Source: Bradyrhizobium barranii subsp. apii (GTDB lineage Bacteria > Pseudomonadota > Alphaproteobacteria > Rhizobiales > Xanthobacteraceae). Taken from it: DNA of 64,000 nucleotides. A model generated the notes under the pieces. That model ran no database searches, had not been told where the DNA came from, and saw only the letters and a program-made list of their open reading frames with translations. This document shows, piece by piece, positions 18,338 to 26,897 of this stretch. Positions within the stretch are counted from its first letter, which is position 1, and every line of letters begins with the position of its first letter. The DNA lies in assembly GCF_011516635.5 (NCBI RefSeq), contig NZ_CP096255.1, positions 3,346,501-3,410,500 on the forward strand, written 5' to 3'. A program made the position numbers and the translations under genes.

Positions 18338-18470
18338 ACCGGTTCCCGCGCTGGCCGGTTTTTGTCACTGACGCGAGCGATTCCTCTGCTGAGAGGCGGT
18401 GCGTCATGGACTGTCTCAGCCTTGTCATACCCGCCACTATTGGCTGATCCTGACGATTTGACGCCGCCTC
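18338..18470 (+). repeat. Terminator plus repeat shared with 29202-29330
   Basis: It starts with a hairpin ACCGG / CCGGT at 18338-18359 and a T run, terminating the 16366 gene. It continues with TTTTTGTC.CTGACGC, GCGATTCCT.TGCTGA.AGGCGGTGC, ATGGACT and a .CTATTGGC box in the same order as 29202-29330. The equivalent tiny ORF in this copy is cut short by TGA. Confidence 0.65.
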
Positions 18471-18581
18471 CGTTGGCGGGCACTGGTCCTGAGTTGATTT
18501 AGCCCGTGTCCTAGTTTGTACCAGACGCTAATCAATCGTGAATTGCCGGCACACTGCCCACGCAGGGATACTGACCCGGCG

Positions 18582-18692
18582 ATGATGACGGTGCTGTTCA
18601 TTACTGCCTCGGTCGGCGTCTTGGCTGTGAGTGCCACATTCGCGGTGATCATCTATATCGATGCTCGGGCCGAGCGCAGGCACCGACAGTAA
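18582..18692 (+). CDS. Tiny single-span membrane protein (36 aa)
   Basis: ATG ATG starts a 36-residue frame with one hydrophobic helix (VLFITASVGVLAVSATFAVIIYI) and a short basic tail (DARAERRHRQ), an N-out/C-in-like anchor. The stop is followed by GGCCGCCTCAG.TGGCC, a sequence also found after the small ORF ending at 29622. No homologue can be named from memory. Composition and the shared downstream element are the evidence. Confidence 0.4.
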   Translation: MMTVLFITASVGVLAVSATFAVIIYIDARAERRHRQ

Positions 18693-18808
18693 GGCCGCCT
18701 CAGTTGGCCTCCTTCATTCTGCAGGTGGCGCGCGGCGTAAGGCGCCTTGTAACGTTATGAATTTTTGTGCGCTTGGCGCGGTGGCGCTCGATTTGCAGTA
18801 CTGTTGAT

Positions 18809-19117
18809 CTATCCAAGGGGGTCCGGCTGGATGAGAGCTCGCTTATGGGCGCCCCGCTTCGGCGTTACTTTGAGCTGCAAGCCCATTGCGGTGAGCACCG
18901 CCAAAACGGTTGAAAAATTCGGAAGCTGTTCATTGCCGAAAGCACGATAAATGCTGGTACGCTGCAGCCCGGCCTCCCTTGAGATCTCCGAAATGTTGAA
19001 ATCTTTGAGCGCCTCTCCGATCGCCCCGCAGATTCTGTGAGGTTCAGCTGATGCGAATGCTTGGTTCAGCTCATCGGCGAGTTTCGAGGGGATGACTGGC
19101 CGGTAAGTCTTCGTCAC
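18809..19117 (-). CDS. HI1420-like antitoxin/HTH protein (single domain)
   Basis: This 102-residue protein has one copy of the domain found twice in the 9569-10171 product: LADELNQAFASAEPHRICGAIGEALKDFNISEISREAGLQRTSIYRAFG, then LPNFSTVLAVLTAMGLQLKVTP. This is the length and layout of an addiction-module antidote protein, but no toxin gene lies beside it. The IS..EAGLQRTSIYRAF helix-turn-helix should bind DNA. It is separated from the upstream barrel gene by a terminator and has its own ATG at 19117. It could be an orphan antitoxin or a regulator. Confidence 0.78.
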   Translation of the reverse strand: MTKTYRPVIPSKLADELNQAFASAEPHRICGAIGEALKDFNISEISREAGLQRTSIYRAFGNEQLPNFSTVLAVLTAMGLQLKVTPKRGAHKRALIQPDPLG

Positions 19118-19133
19118 TTGAGCCTCCCAAAGC

Positions 19134-19166
19134 AGAAGGCCGGCTCTTTGAGCCGGCCTTTGTTGT
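19134..19166. terminator. Hairpin terminator between barrel gene and HTH gene
   Basis: A perfect stem AAGGCCGGCTC / GAGCCGGCCTT with a TTT-containing loop lies 15 bases beyond the stop of the minus-strand gene at 19181. It is followed by T-rich sequence on the plus side and can act in both directions. Confidence 0.8.
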
Positions 19167-19180
19167 TTGAATGAAGCTAC

Positions 19181-19954
19181 TCAATACCTTGGGATGAGCG
19201 GACCACCAAAACGGTAGTTCACGCGAACCAGACCCATGTCGACATCCTGACCGATGCGAGCCGTGGCGAAAGAAACTCCCGCCGGATCGGTGAAAACGGT
19301 GTCGTGATGGCCCAGGAAGATATGGTCGTATTCGAAGCCCACCGACCAATTCGGCGCGAAGCCGAACTCTACCCCGGCGCCGACCGTACCGCCCCAACGA
19401 GCGGTGTCGCGTGTGGTAGCCAGGAGCGTACCGGCGCCGACGAATCCAGGCGGAACGTAGGCGTCGAAGCGATCTCCAACTACCGCTGCACCGCCCTTTA
19501 CGTAGAGGAGAACATTATTCCAGGCATAGCCCACTTGGCCCGTGATCAAACCAAAGGCGTCGATGCGGCTGCGATTATCGGTACCTGAGAAGAGACCGAT
19601 GTTGCTGCCGGTGAAATCGGCCCAGTTGCCCTGGCCCTCGACGCCGAAGACCCAGTTAGCCGACTGCCACCGGTACCCGATCTGACCACCAACCGTGCCT
19701 CCAGTTGCGTTGTGGCACCCGTCGGCAGCAGCCGGAACAATCGGGAACGCGCCGATCGCGACGATATCCGCGCAAGTGTGCGCCGAGCCGTAACCACCGT
19801 TGACGCCAATGTAAAAGCCGCTCCAGTCGTAGATGGTGGCGACCATCGGCGGCGGAGCCTTGGTGTACGGCCGGGCGGCCAAGTCCGCCGCACTGGCTGG
19901 TGCCGCCAGAGCTAGAGCCAACGTTCCGGCCGCAGCCACAAAAAGCACTTTCAT
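19181..19954 (-). CDS. Outer-membrane beta-barrel protein (Omp25-like)
   Basis: This 257-residue protein has a signal peptide MKVLFVAAAGTLALALAAPASA cleaved before ADLAARPYTKAPPP. The barrel begins WSGFYIGVNGGYGSAH and ends with VRVNYRFGGPLIPRY. The inner strands GGQIGYRWQ, FGVEGQGNWA, TGQVGYAWNNVLLYVKGG and GTVGAGVEFGFAPNWSVGFEYDHI are the classical Omp25/Omp31 pattern. There are two cysteines in an external loop (HTCADIV..., DGCHN), which could form a disulfide. It shares its architecture with the protein at 10283 but little sequence outside the signal region and the motifs. Confidence 0.85.
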   Translation of the reverse strand: MKVLFVAAAGTLALALAAPASAADLAARPYTKAPPPMVATIYDWSGFYIGVNGGYGSAHTCADIVAIGAFPIVPAAADGCHNATGGTVGGQIGYRWQSANWVFGVEGQGNWADFTGSNIGLFSGTDNRSRIDAFGLITGQVGYAWNNVLLYVKGGAAVVGDRFDAYVPPGFVGAGTLLATTRDTARWGGTVGAGVEFGFAPNWSVGFEYDHIFLGHHDTVFTDPAGVSFATARIGQDVDMGLVRVNYRFGGPLIPRY

Positions 19955-20697
19955 GCGCGTGTCTCCCCAGAATGAATTACAAGTTCAATGAATTCGGTGC
20001 GCTTCGCCACCTGACTTGGCCAAGTGTATGCGGCTCGCTGGGGATTGCTGTAACCGCCCTACAACACTTGTTGCCAAAGGTGGACGGTGGATTCCTAATA
20101 TTTGTTAGATAGTTGGAACTTAGTGCCTGTTAACGTGCACAGGGCATTTTGAGCCCACCACCATTTAAGATGGCGGCGTTTTGGGACGCGGTCAGTTGCC
20201 AGCGGACCGCCCGTTGCCGCGTGGTTGACTGTTCGCCCGCCGCTCCACATCGCGCCTTCGGTGATTGATTTGACCGTGATCTTTCCGACGATCCGCGGCA
20301 CACTTTTCCGGTTCATGCCGGGCCGCTATGCCGAAGCGGCATCGTGGGTGTCAATGGCATTGCAGGACAATCCGGACTATCAACCTGGATTACGGATCGC
20401 CGCTCCAAGCAATGCGATGGCAAGAAGGATTGCGGCAAGCCGGGCTGCCGGAATGACGATTGCAGCCAGGGATTTCGCCCGTGGCAACGAGGATCGAATG
20501 ACTTCCGCTTCTGGCCCTAGCGGGCCTTCGTGAAATGTCGGCTTCTGCGCCGCTGTTGGCGAATATGCGGACATCGTGGACTTATGAGTACGCGCTCTAG
20601 TCGAAGCAAGCCCCTACTTGGGTGTGGCTGGCACGACAAGCTGTGAGGTGAGTGTTCCACCTCGGTTTTTGCCGATGGGCCGGCACGGTTCCTGACG
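19955..20697. other. Long noncoding stretch with gene scraps
   Basis: This is about 740 bases without an intact gene. The plus strand at 20310-20452 holds a TPR-like scrap, described separately. The remainder shows only short frames with no ribosome sites. Confidence 0.5.
20310..20452 (+). pseudogene. Scrap of a TPR-containing adenylate-cyclase-type protein
   Basis: The stretch FMPGRYAEAASWVSMALQDNPDYQPGLRIAAPSNAMARRIA resembles the C-terminal tetratricopeptide repeats of rhizobial class III adenylate cyclases (GRYAEA..W...AL..NPDY.P.LR..A.S.A..GR..EA). No cyclase domain or the normal C-terminal end is present, so this is only a remnant. Confidence 0.4.
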
Positions 20698-20990
20698 TCA
20701 AGTTGAGATGGTCCGGCGGGTGAGATCGAGGCACGCCCCGATGGCAAGCAGCAGGAACATCCCGATCGGAAACATGTAGATCATCGCATAGTTGATTAGG
20801 ACGGCCTGCCCGATGAAAAAGCAGGTGTAGAGCGACGCGACGAACAGTGCTGCGTCCGCGGCATTAGGTGGAAGGTGACGTGCGATCCAGATGCATATTT
20901 CAGTGATCGTGAGCAGCGATTTCGCGCGATCATGAGCGCCGAATTCAGACGATCGTGAGCAGCCTCGCTCCGGCCGAGGCGGTGATAGGG

Positions 20991-21752
20991 TCAGCGTTCT
21001 GGCTGCTCGTCAAGGGTGATGGTTTTGGCGTTGCGTTTTCGCATGCTTTCGCCAGCAAGCTGGAGGCGGTGAGCGTTGTGGACGAGGCGATCCAGAATCG
21101 CGTCGCCTAGCGTGGGATCTCCGATAACTTCGTGCCATGTGTCCACAGGGAGTTGGCTGGTTACGATGGTGGAGGAGCGGCCATGGCGATCGTCAAGGAT
21201 TTCCAGTAGATCGCGCCGCTCGGCAGCGGTGAGCACCGACAATCCCCAATCATCCAAAATCAGAACCTGGGCGCGGCCAAGGGTTTTGAGCAAGCGGGCA
21301 TAACGTCCATCGCCCCGCGCGAGCCCCAACGCTTCGAACAATCTTGGGACGCGGTGATAGAGGACCGAGCGATTATCTCGGCAGGCCTTGTGGCCGAGGG
21401 CACAGGCTAACCAACTTTTGCCCAATCCGGTCGCCCCGGTTATGAGCAAATTCTCGTGGCGATCGATCCAGTCGCCGCTGGCGAGCTTGGCGAAGACGGC
21501 CCGGTCGATACCCCGCGGCGTGCGCAAATCGACGTCCTCCACGCAGGCATTCTGGCGGAGCGAGGCCAGCTTGAGGCGCGTGGTGAGCCGCCTGGTGTCG
21601 CGTTCCGCCGCTTCCCGGTCGACCAGCAGGCCGATGCGATCTTCGAACGGCAAGGCTTCGAGATCAGGCGATCGTCGCTGCTCCTCGAAGGCCTTGGCCA
21701 TGCCGCTCAAGCCGAGCTCGATCAGGCGTTCGTGGGTGGGATGGTTGAGCAT
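20991..21752 (-). CDS. istB: IS21 helper ATPase IstB (copy 2)
   Basis: This 253-residue IstB has Walker A GATGLGKSW, Walker B VLILDDWG and the SQLPVDTWHEVIGDPTLGDAILDRLVHNA segment conserved among IstB proteins. It lies 16 bases downstream of istA on the same strand. It is intact, with an insertion-helper role in target selection as for the family. Confidence 0.94.
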   Translation of the reverse strand: MLNHPTHERLIELGLSGMAKAFEEQRRSPDLEALPFEDRIGLLVDREAAERDTRRLTTRLKLASLRQNACVEDVDLRTPRGIDRAVFAKLASGDWIDRHENLLITGATGLGKSWLACALGHKACRDNRSVLYHRVPRLFEALGLARGDGRYARLLKTLGRAQVLILDDWGLSVLTAAERRDLLEILDDRHGRSSTIVTSQLPVDTWHEVIGDPTLGDAILDRLVHNAHRLQLAGESMRKRNAKTITLDEQPER

Positions 21753-21768
21753 ACAGGTCTCCTTGGCT

Positions 21769-23310
21769 TCAGTGAAAATAATCGCGGCCGCGGATGTTGC
21801 CGTGGCGCAGGGGTTGGTGTTCGGAGGGCTCGTCGAGAAAGGTACGATCCAGACCGTTCTGGAGGATGGAGCGGATCGAGGCGACGGATCGCGCCTTGAT
21901 CAGAATGCCGCGCCGGCAGGCCGCTTCGACGCGCTCCGCGCTGTAGCTTTTGACCAGTGACAGAATGCCGAGGCAGGTGCGAAAGCCTTGCTCGGGATGC
22001 GGCCGGGCCGCGATCACGGCCTGGAAGAAGGCGGCGGTCGACGGACCGATCCGCTCGCCGGCGACGATCACTCCGGCGGGCGTCCATTGACCGTAGCGCC
22101 GATGGGCGCTGGGCATATGGTCGGCGATGGTGGTGTGGCCCCGCCGGTTGGGCGCGCGGGCGTGGCTGGCGATCCTGCGGCCGTTGTGGAAGATCTCGAC
22201 CGTTCTGTCATCGATGCGTGCGTCGACAAGCTCACGGATGAGCCGATACGGCGCGGAATACCAGTGTCCATCGATCTCGATATGATAGTCGGGGCCGATC
22301 CGGCATCGCTTCCAGCGTGCGAAAGCGTAAGCCTGGTCCGGCAGCTTTGTAAGCTTGGGCTTGTCGAGCTCGGCGAACAGTTCGGCGCGACTGGCGCCAA
22401 AGTCGCGCATCTGCCTTGCATTGAGTTCGACGACGAGTGTTTTGATGGCTGCGTTCAGCTCCGCCAACGAAAAGAAGCGTTGGTTGCGCAGCCGCGCCAG
22501 AATCCATCGCTGGGCGACTTGCACCGCAACTTCGACCTTTGCCTTATCTTTTGGGCGCCGCGGCCGGGCTGCGAGAATGGCCGTGCCGTAATGGCTCGCC
22601 ATCTCGGCATAGGTTCGGTTGAGGCCGGGATCGTGGCGGTCGGGATTGGTGACGGCGGCCTTGAGATTGTCGCAGACTACGAATGTCGGCACGCCGCCGA
22701 GGAAGGCGAAAAGATTGATGTGGACCCGGATCCAGTCGGCGAGCCCCTCGCTTGGACAGGCCTCGGCATAGGTATAGTTGGAGGCGCCCATCGCCGCGAC
22801 GAACAGCTTCATCGACTGCACTTCCCCGTTTGAGGGATCGATGACGTCGATGGTGTCGCCGGCGAAATCCACGAAAACCTTCTCGCCGCCCAGATGCGTC
22901 TGCCGCATCGAAGGCCGGGCTCGCCCCTTCCAGGCCTCGTACGTCGTGCAGAACCAGGTGTAGCCGAAGCCATCGGGATGGGTGGCGCGATACTCGTCCC
23001 ACAGCAGCCGACGGGTCACGTTGCGTCGGCGCAGCTCCTTGTCGACATAGCCCCAGTCGGGAACGGCCCGCTGGGGGCTCTGCGACGCAGGCCTCGGCGC
23101 CGGGAAAAGCAGCAGCTCCAGGTCCTCGTCGCTCATTCCGGCCGGCAACGGCCAGTTCAGCCCGGCAGCCCCGGCTCGGCGTAGATAGCTGTGCACGGCG
23201 CCGTTGCTGATGCCCAAGGTGCGCGCGATGGCTCGCTCCGGCAAGCCTTGAACATGTTTTAAGCGGAGAACCTCTTTGATCCGGCGCATCGACAATCTCT
23301 GGGTGGGCAT
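21769..23310 (-). CDS. istA: IS21 transposase IstA (copy 2)
   Basis: This 513-residue transposase has an N-terminal HTH (RAIARTLGISNGAVHSYLRRAG). The DDE core shows D in KVFVDFAGDTIDVID, the VCDNLKAAV box and E in KAKVEVAVQVAQRWI. The ATG at 23310 (MPTQRLSMRRIKEV) is preceded by GAGGAAGG; the longer open frame reaches past the IS end and is not used. It is predicted functional. Confidence 0.93.
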   Translation of the reverse strand: MPTQRLSMRRIKEVLRLKHVQGLPERAIARTLGISNGAVHSYLRRAGAAGLNWPLPAGMSDEDLELLLFPAPRPASQSPQRAVPDWGYVDKELRRRNVTRRLLWDEYRATHPDGFGYTWFCTTYEAWKGRARPSMRQTHLGGEKVFVDFAGDTIDVIDPSNGEVQSMKLFVAAMGASNYTYAEACPSEGLADWIRVHINLFAFLGGVPTFVVCDNLKAAVTNPDRHDPGLNRTYAEMASHYGTAILAARPRRPKDKAKVEVAVQVAQRWILARLRNQRFFSLAELNAAIKTLVVELNARQMRDFGASRAELFAELDKPKLTKLPDQAYAFARWKRCRIGPDYHIEIDGHWYSAPYRLIRELVDARIDDRTVEIFHNGRRIASHARAPNRRGHTTIADHMPSAHRRYGQWTPAGVIVAGERIGPSTAAFFQAVIAARPHPEQGFRTCLGILSLVKSYSAERVEAACRRGILIKARSVASIRSILQNGLDRTFLDEPSEHQPLRHGNIRGRDYFH

Positions 23311-24628
23311 CGGCCTTCCTCGTTCACTGACGAGGCAGTTCCTAAGCCGGTTGAGTTGTCGGCCGAAGCGGGCTGAGTTGCTGAAAAGCTGCTCACGATC
23401 CCGCGAAACATGCAATCCAGAAGCGGACGACCATGGCAGCCAGCCCAACGAGCAGGAGCGGCCACATGATGGGGACGTGGAGCGGTGCGGGCAATGATTG
23501 GTGAAGGGTGCTAGCGAGCTTGGTCGCGTAGACTTGGAGAACCTGTCTTGGCGACGTCGTGACGATCCGGAAATATTCGTGCTTGAGCGCATCGAAATAG
23601 GCGGGAGTGCCGAACAGGATGCGAGAGTCTAAGCGTTCGACGGCTTCGATGCCGCTGGCGTCATCCCAGCGAATGCCGAACGGGTTCTTGTTCACCCCGA
23701 GCCCGATGTAGAGGCTGTGCCACGGGCCGTGCTCCTCGGTAAATCTCGCGGGCTGCAGGTTGTATGCAATGTCGCGGGCGCGGTGCACCAGGTGGGGGGC
23801 CTTGTAGGCAACGAAGACGGCGAGAAGCTGCGCGATGTGCGGCAGAATGGTGCGGCGGCCTGACACGGCCACGCTGACGGCGATCGCTGCCGCGGAGGCG
23901 GCAACTCCCATCATGGCCGTTGACTGGCGAAACAGACTTGCTGTCGCAAGACTCAGAATACCCGCCACCAGCCAGCCGATGAACGTTCCTTGCGATGCCT
24001 TGATCAGCGGTAGGCCCAGCAGGGCCAGCGGCAGGATGGCGGAAAGGCAGGCATCGCCAAGTCCTGCCGGGTGGGGAGTGAGGATGGGGTATTGCCGAGC
24101 GAGGGCGATCGACAGCAGCACGAGCGCTGCGCTGATCCGCAGCTGCAGCGTGAACAGCAGGAGGGCGAGCAGGATCAGGCCGATAACGTTGATGCCAAGG
24201 TTGATCCGGGCAATATCGGACGGCTTTGCCGCCCGTCCTGTCAGCGCGGAGTAGAGTCCCAGCGCGAGCGCGTGCCCGGGGTCGTCGCCGAGGCTGTCAT
24301 CGCCGATAGGAATCACTCTGCTGTCGCGACACAGAACGAGGAACTTGCCGGTCTTGAGTGCGCAATCTGCACTGTCCAGCCAGAGGCGAGCCGCAAGCCA
24401 GTCCGGTGGGGGTTCATTGGCTTTTGCGTGGGAGACGAGTGAGAACGCCAACAGGCAGGCTAGCATGAGTGCACGCATAGTATGCCCCTCACTTCAATCT
24501 GATGGTTCGGAGGTCATGCAGCCGATCAAAAATGCATGTTGGTCTCCCAAGACCGAAAGCGTTATTGAGCCGCAACTGGAGCGCGAATACAAGCCGTAAC
24601 GCACCAAACTATATGAGACCAAAGGCGG

Positions 24629-26057
24629 GGGGATGTCCCGGGTTCTGTTGAATTTCTGAAGAGGTCGGCGTTGCCCACCTTGAGCCGGTAGGCTCGGGGT
24701 GCTGATTCCACAAAGGAGAGCAACGCCATGACGAGAGATATCACACCGGCTGGTTGGCCGGCGACCGGGGCTGTGGAGAAATCATTTGCGGAAGTGCGAG
24801 CGAGCTTCGATCGGTTCTGCCTTGCGGCAGGAATCGAGGCGCTCGGCACGATGATGGAGGCGGATGTGACAGCGGCCTGCGGGCCGCGCCACGGTCGTGA
24901 TGCGGCGCGGCGGGCGCACCGTTGGGGCCGAACGCGGGGGCGGATCGGTTTCCACGGCGGCAAGATCGAGGTCGATCGCCCGCGGGTCCGGGGCATGGAC
25001 GGCCGCGAGGTCACGATCCCGAGCTGGGAAACGGCGGCGCAGGAGGACTGGCTCGGTCGCTGGGCGATGAACCTGATGCTGATCAATGTGTCGACGCGCC
25101 GGTTCGGCCGCGCCGTCCGGCTGCCCGAGGGTGACGTGCCGGCACCGCCCGGATCGGGGATTTCGAAGTCGGCGGCCTCGCGGAGGTTCGTGGCTCTGTC
25201 GGCGGCGCGGCTGGCCGACTTCATGGCTGCCGATCTGTCCGCGCTCGACCTTCTGGTGGTCCAAATCGACGGGCTGCATCTCGACGACGATCTCGTGCTG
25301 GTGGCCGCGATCGGGGTTGACGGCGAAGGCAACAAGCATCCGCTGGCGCTGGTGGAAGGGGCGACCGAGAATGCAGCAACGGTTCAGGCCCTGCTGGACA
25401 ACCTGGTCTCGCGCGGGCTCGACCCGACGGTGCCAAGACTGTTCATCGCCGACGGCGCGAAGGCGTTGTCGAAGGCGATCCGCCGCACCTTCGGTTCGGC
25501 CGCTGCGATCCAGCGCTGCCAGATCCACAAGGCGCGCAACATCATGGAACGCCTGCCGAAAGAGCATCATGCGGCCACCCGCCGGGTGCTGCGCCAGGCC
25601 TGGGAGCTCGATGACGCCGACAAGGCTGAAAAATTGATCCGCAATCTCGCGCGTCGACTCGACCAGCAATGGCCCGGCGTTGCGGCCAGTATCCTCGAAG
25701 GCCTCGACGAAATCCTGACTGTCGTCCGGTTGAAGTTGCCGAAGGAGCTTCGCCGATCGCTCGCCTGTACCAATATCGCCGAGAACATGATGGGCACCAT
25801 TCGCCGCGTCACGCGCAACGTTAAACGCTGGCGGGATGCCGGTATGGCCTTGCGATGGGTCGCGGCCGGTATGATCGAGGCCAACAAGGGCTTCCGACGA
25901 TTGAAGGCGCATAAGCAATTGTCGGTTCTGCGTGCGGCCCTTCAAGCTCACCACGATCGCATGACAATCAAGTCCGTTGCCCACGTCACGAGGGCTGCGT
26001 AATATTCATTCCGGCAACGTCGACCCGACGTAGTTCAACAGCGATCGGGACATCCCC
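24629..26057 (+). mobile_element. IS256-family insertion sequence, copy 1
   Basis: The element is 1429 bases. Ends are GGGGATGTCCCGGGTTCTGTTGAA and, inverted, GGGGATGTCCCGATCGCTGTTGAA. The 8-base duplication AAAGGCGG lies at 24621-24628 and 26058-26065. It appears identical to the copy at 50255-51683 and is in the same orientation. It landed in intergenic sequence. Confidence 0.96.
24728..26002 (+). CDS. IS256-family transposase, copy 1
   Basis: This 424-residue mutator-type transposase carries the DDE signature: D in VVQIDGLHLDDD (about 178), D in LFIADGAKALSKA (about 240) and E in CTNIAENMMGTIRRVTRNVKRW (about 352). The family box CQIHKARNIMERLP is also present. The ATG is preceded by AAAGGAGAG. 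It is intact and presumed active, with a second identical copy in the window. A 400-codon antisense frame is an artefact of GC bias. Confidence 0.96.
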   Translation: MTRDITPAGWPATGAVEKSFAEVRASFDRFCLAAGIEALGTMMEADVTAACGPRHGRDAARRAHRWGRTRGRIGFHGGKIEVDRPRVRGMDGREVTIPSWETAAQEDWLGRWAMNLMLINVSTRRFGRAVRLPEGDVPAPPGSGISKSAASRRFVALSAARLADFMAADLSALDLLVVQIDGLHLDDDLVLVAAIGVDGEGNKHPLALVEGATENAATVQALLDNLVSRGLDPTVPRLFIADGAKALSKAIRRTFGSAAAIQRCQIHKARNIMERLPKEHHAATRRVLRQAWELDDADKAEKLIRNLARRLDQQWPGVAASILEGLDEILTVVRLKLPKELRRSLACTNIAENMMGTIRRVTRNVKRWRDAGMALRWVAAGMIEANKGFRRLKAHKQLSVLRAALQAHHDRMTIKSVAHVTRAA

Positions 26058-26229
26058 AAAGGCGGGGTCAGCTCATCCAGTCGGGCTCGCCGCCGACTTA
26101 GGCGGCCTCTTTCATTCACGGTTCGAGCAAACCCATTCCCGTGATTTCACGGAATTTCGACTGGCTCCAACGCCGCTAGCATCCATATAGCAGTGGCTGG
26201 GTGGGCAGTTGGACCTGTGGAGATAGCTG

Positions 26230-26388
26230 ATGGCCAACCCCGTAGACCTTCGAGACCGCGCGGCCATGTTTGAAAAGCGTGCGGACGAGGCAAAGGATGC
26301 AATTTCCCGGGCGCACTATCGAGAGATGGCCGCGCACTATCGTGCGCTTGCGGTAGAGCATTCCGAGATGATGCGCGCCGACACTTAG
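26230..26388 (+). CDS. Small helical protein (52 aa)
   Basis: This 52-residue frame has a GGAGA ribosome site about 8 bases upstream. The product is a charged amphipathic helix (LRDRAAMFEKRADEAKDAISRAHYREMAAHYRALAVEHSEMM), the pattern of small rhizobial orphan proteins I recall with LR..A..YR..A..A.D...R......A. It has no membrane segment. A terminator hairpin lies 67 bases after the stop. The role is unknown. Confidence 0.6.
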   Translation: MANPVDLRDRAAMFEKRADEAKDAISRAHYREMAAHYRALAVEHSEMMRADT

Positions 26389-26400
26389 CGCAGGCGTTCG

Positions 26401-26485
26401 TGCTATAACCCGTCCACGACCGGGAGACCCCGGGCGTAATCTAAAGTCCAAACTCCCGCCGGCTCACGAGGTCGGCGGGTTTTCT
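26401..26485 (+). terminator. Terminator within a dispersed 3'-end module
   Basis: The module starts TGCTATAACCCG and ends in the stem CCCGCCG / CGGCGGG (26455-26479) followed by TTTTCTTTT. It is related to 11730-11815, and it terminates the 26230 gene. Confidence 0.75.
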
Positions 26486-26522
26486 TTTGCCGCCCGTCGG
26501 TTCACGACGAACGCCAGTTGTA

Positions 26523-26870
26523 TCAATACCAATCGATCGAGGATTTCGCCGGGCCCCAGTTCCATCTACCAGGCAAGTAACGATTGGTAGGAACATCTGC
26601 GGACTCAGTCCCGCCCGTTTGTACGGCCGCAAAAGTAACCTTCGTTGGTGTTCCATTTGCGGCAACCGAGCCGCTCAAGACCTTGCCGTCCCACTCGATA
26701 GTCCGTGTCCGATCGATTGACATGGTCCGATCTCCAGTGAACCGCCAAAATAGCAGGGCTGCGCGCGAGGCCCTGTGACCAAATGGCCACATCATCGTGG
26801 AAAGCGCAGCGGCCATTCCCAGCATCATCAACGCGATCACCTTCGCGGCGACAGATAAAAATTCTTTCAC
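26523..26870 (-). CDS. Hypothetical membrane-anchored protein
   Basis: This 115-residue protein has an N-terminal membrane helix (FLSVAAKVIALMMLGMAAALSTMMW) followed by a soluble part rich in beta-prone residues (RTIEWDGKVLSGSVAANGTPTKVTFAAVQTGG). It lies 27 bases downstream of the Wzy-like gene on the same strand, so they may be co-transcribed. No family is recognised. The frame, start and context support a real gene. Confidence 0.5.
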   Translation of the reverse strand: MKEFLSVAAKVIALMMLGMAAALSTMMWPFGHRASRAALLFWRFTGDRTMSIDRTRTIEWDGKVLSGSVAANGTPTKVTFAAVQTGGTESADVPTNRYLPGRWNWGPAKSSIDWY

Positions 26871-26897
26871 CGTTTATCTTCTTTCGAGCGCAGGCGG

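Larger units (their letters stand above)
20892..23414 (-). mobile_element. IS21-family insertion sequence, copy 2
   Basis: The element is 2523 bases. Ends are TGCATATTTCAGTGATCGTG and, inverted, TGCATGTTTCGCGGGATCGTG, both leading into GAGCAGC. The 7-base duplication ATCCAGA lies at 20885-20891 and 23415-23421. Three spaced GATCGTGAGCAGC-type repeats fill the left end (20905-20962). It differs from the IS21 at 13094 in its repeats and in much of its protein sequence, so it is a different IS species. Confidence 0.93.
20698..24478 (-). pseudogene. Polytopic membrane protein gene split by IS21 copy 2
   Basis: The first part runs 24478 to 23415: signal-like N-terminus MRALMLACLLAFSLVSHAKA, a periplasmic stretch with paired cysteines, then about eight hydrophobic helices. 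The rest lies at 20884-20698 (ARHLPPNAADAALFVAS, two more helices ending FLLLAIGACLDLTRR). Joining them across the 7-base repeat ATCCAGA gives a continuous 416-codon frame, ...MVVRFWIARHLPP.... A GAGGGG ribosome site precedes the ATG. Topology resembles glycan-processing or polymerase membrane proteins, but I know no family name. The truncated product would lack the last two helices. Confidence 0.82.

Noticed and set aside
24782..25984. 400-codon minus-strand frame over the IS256 transposase (and its twin at 50408)
   Set aside because: Antisense to an intact DDE transposase gene, no ribosome site and no recognisable motif.
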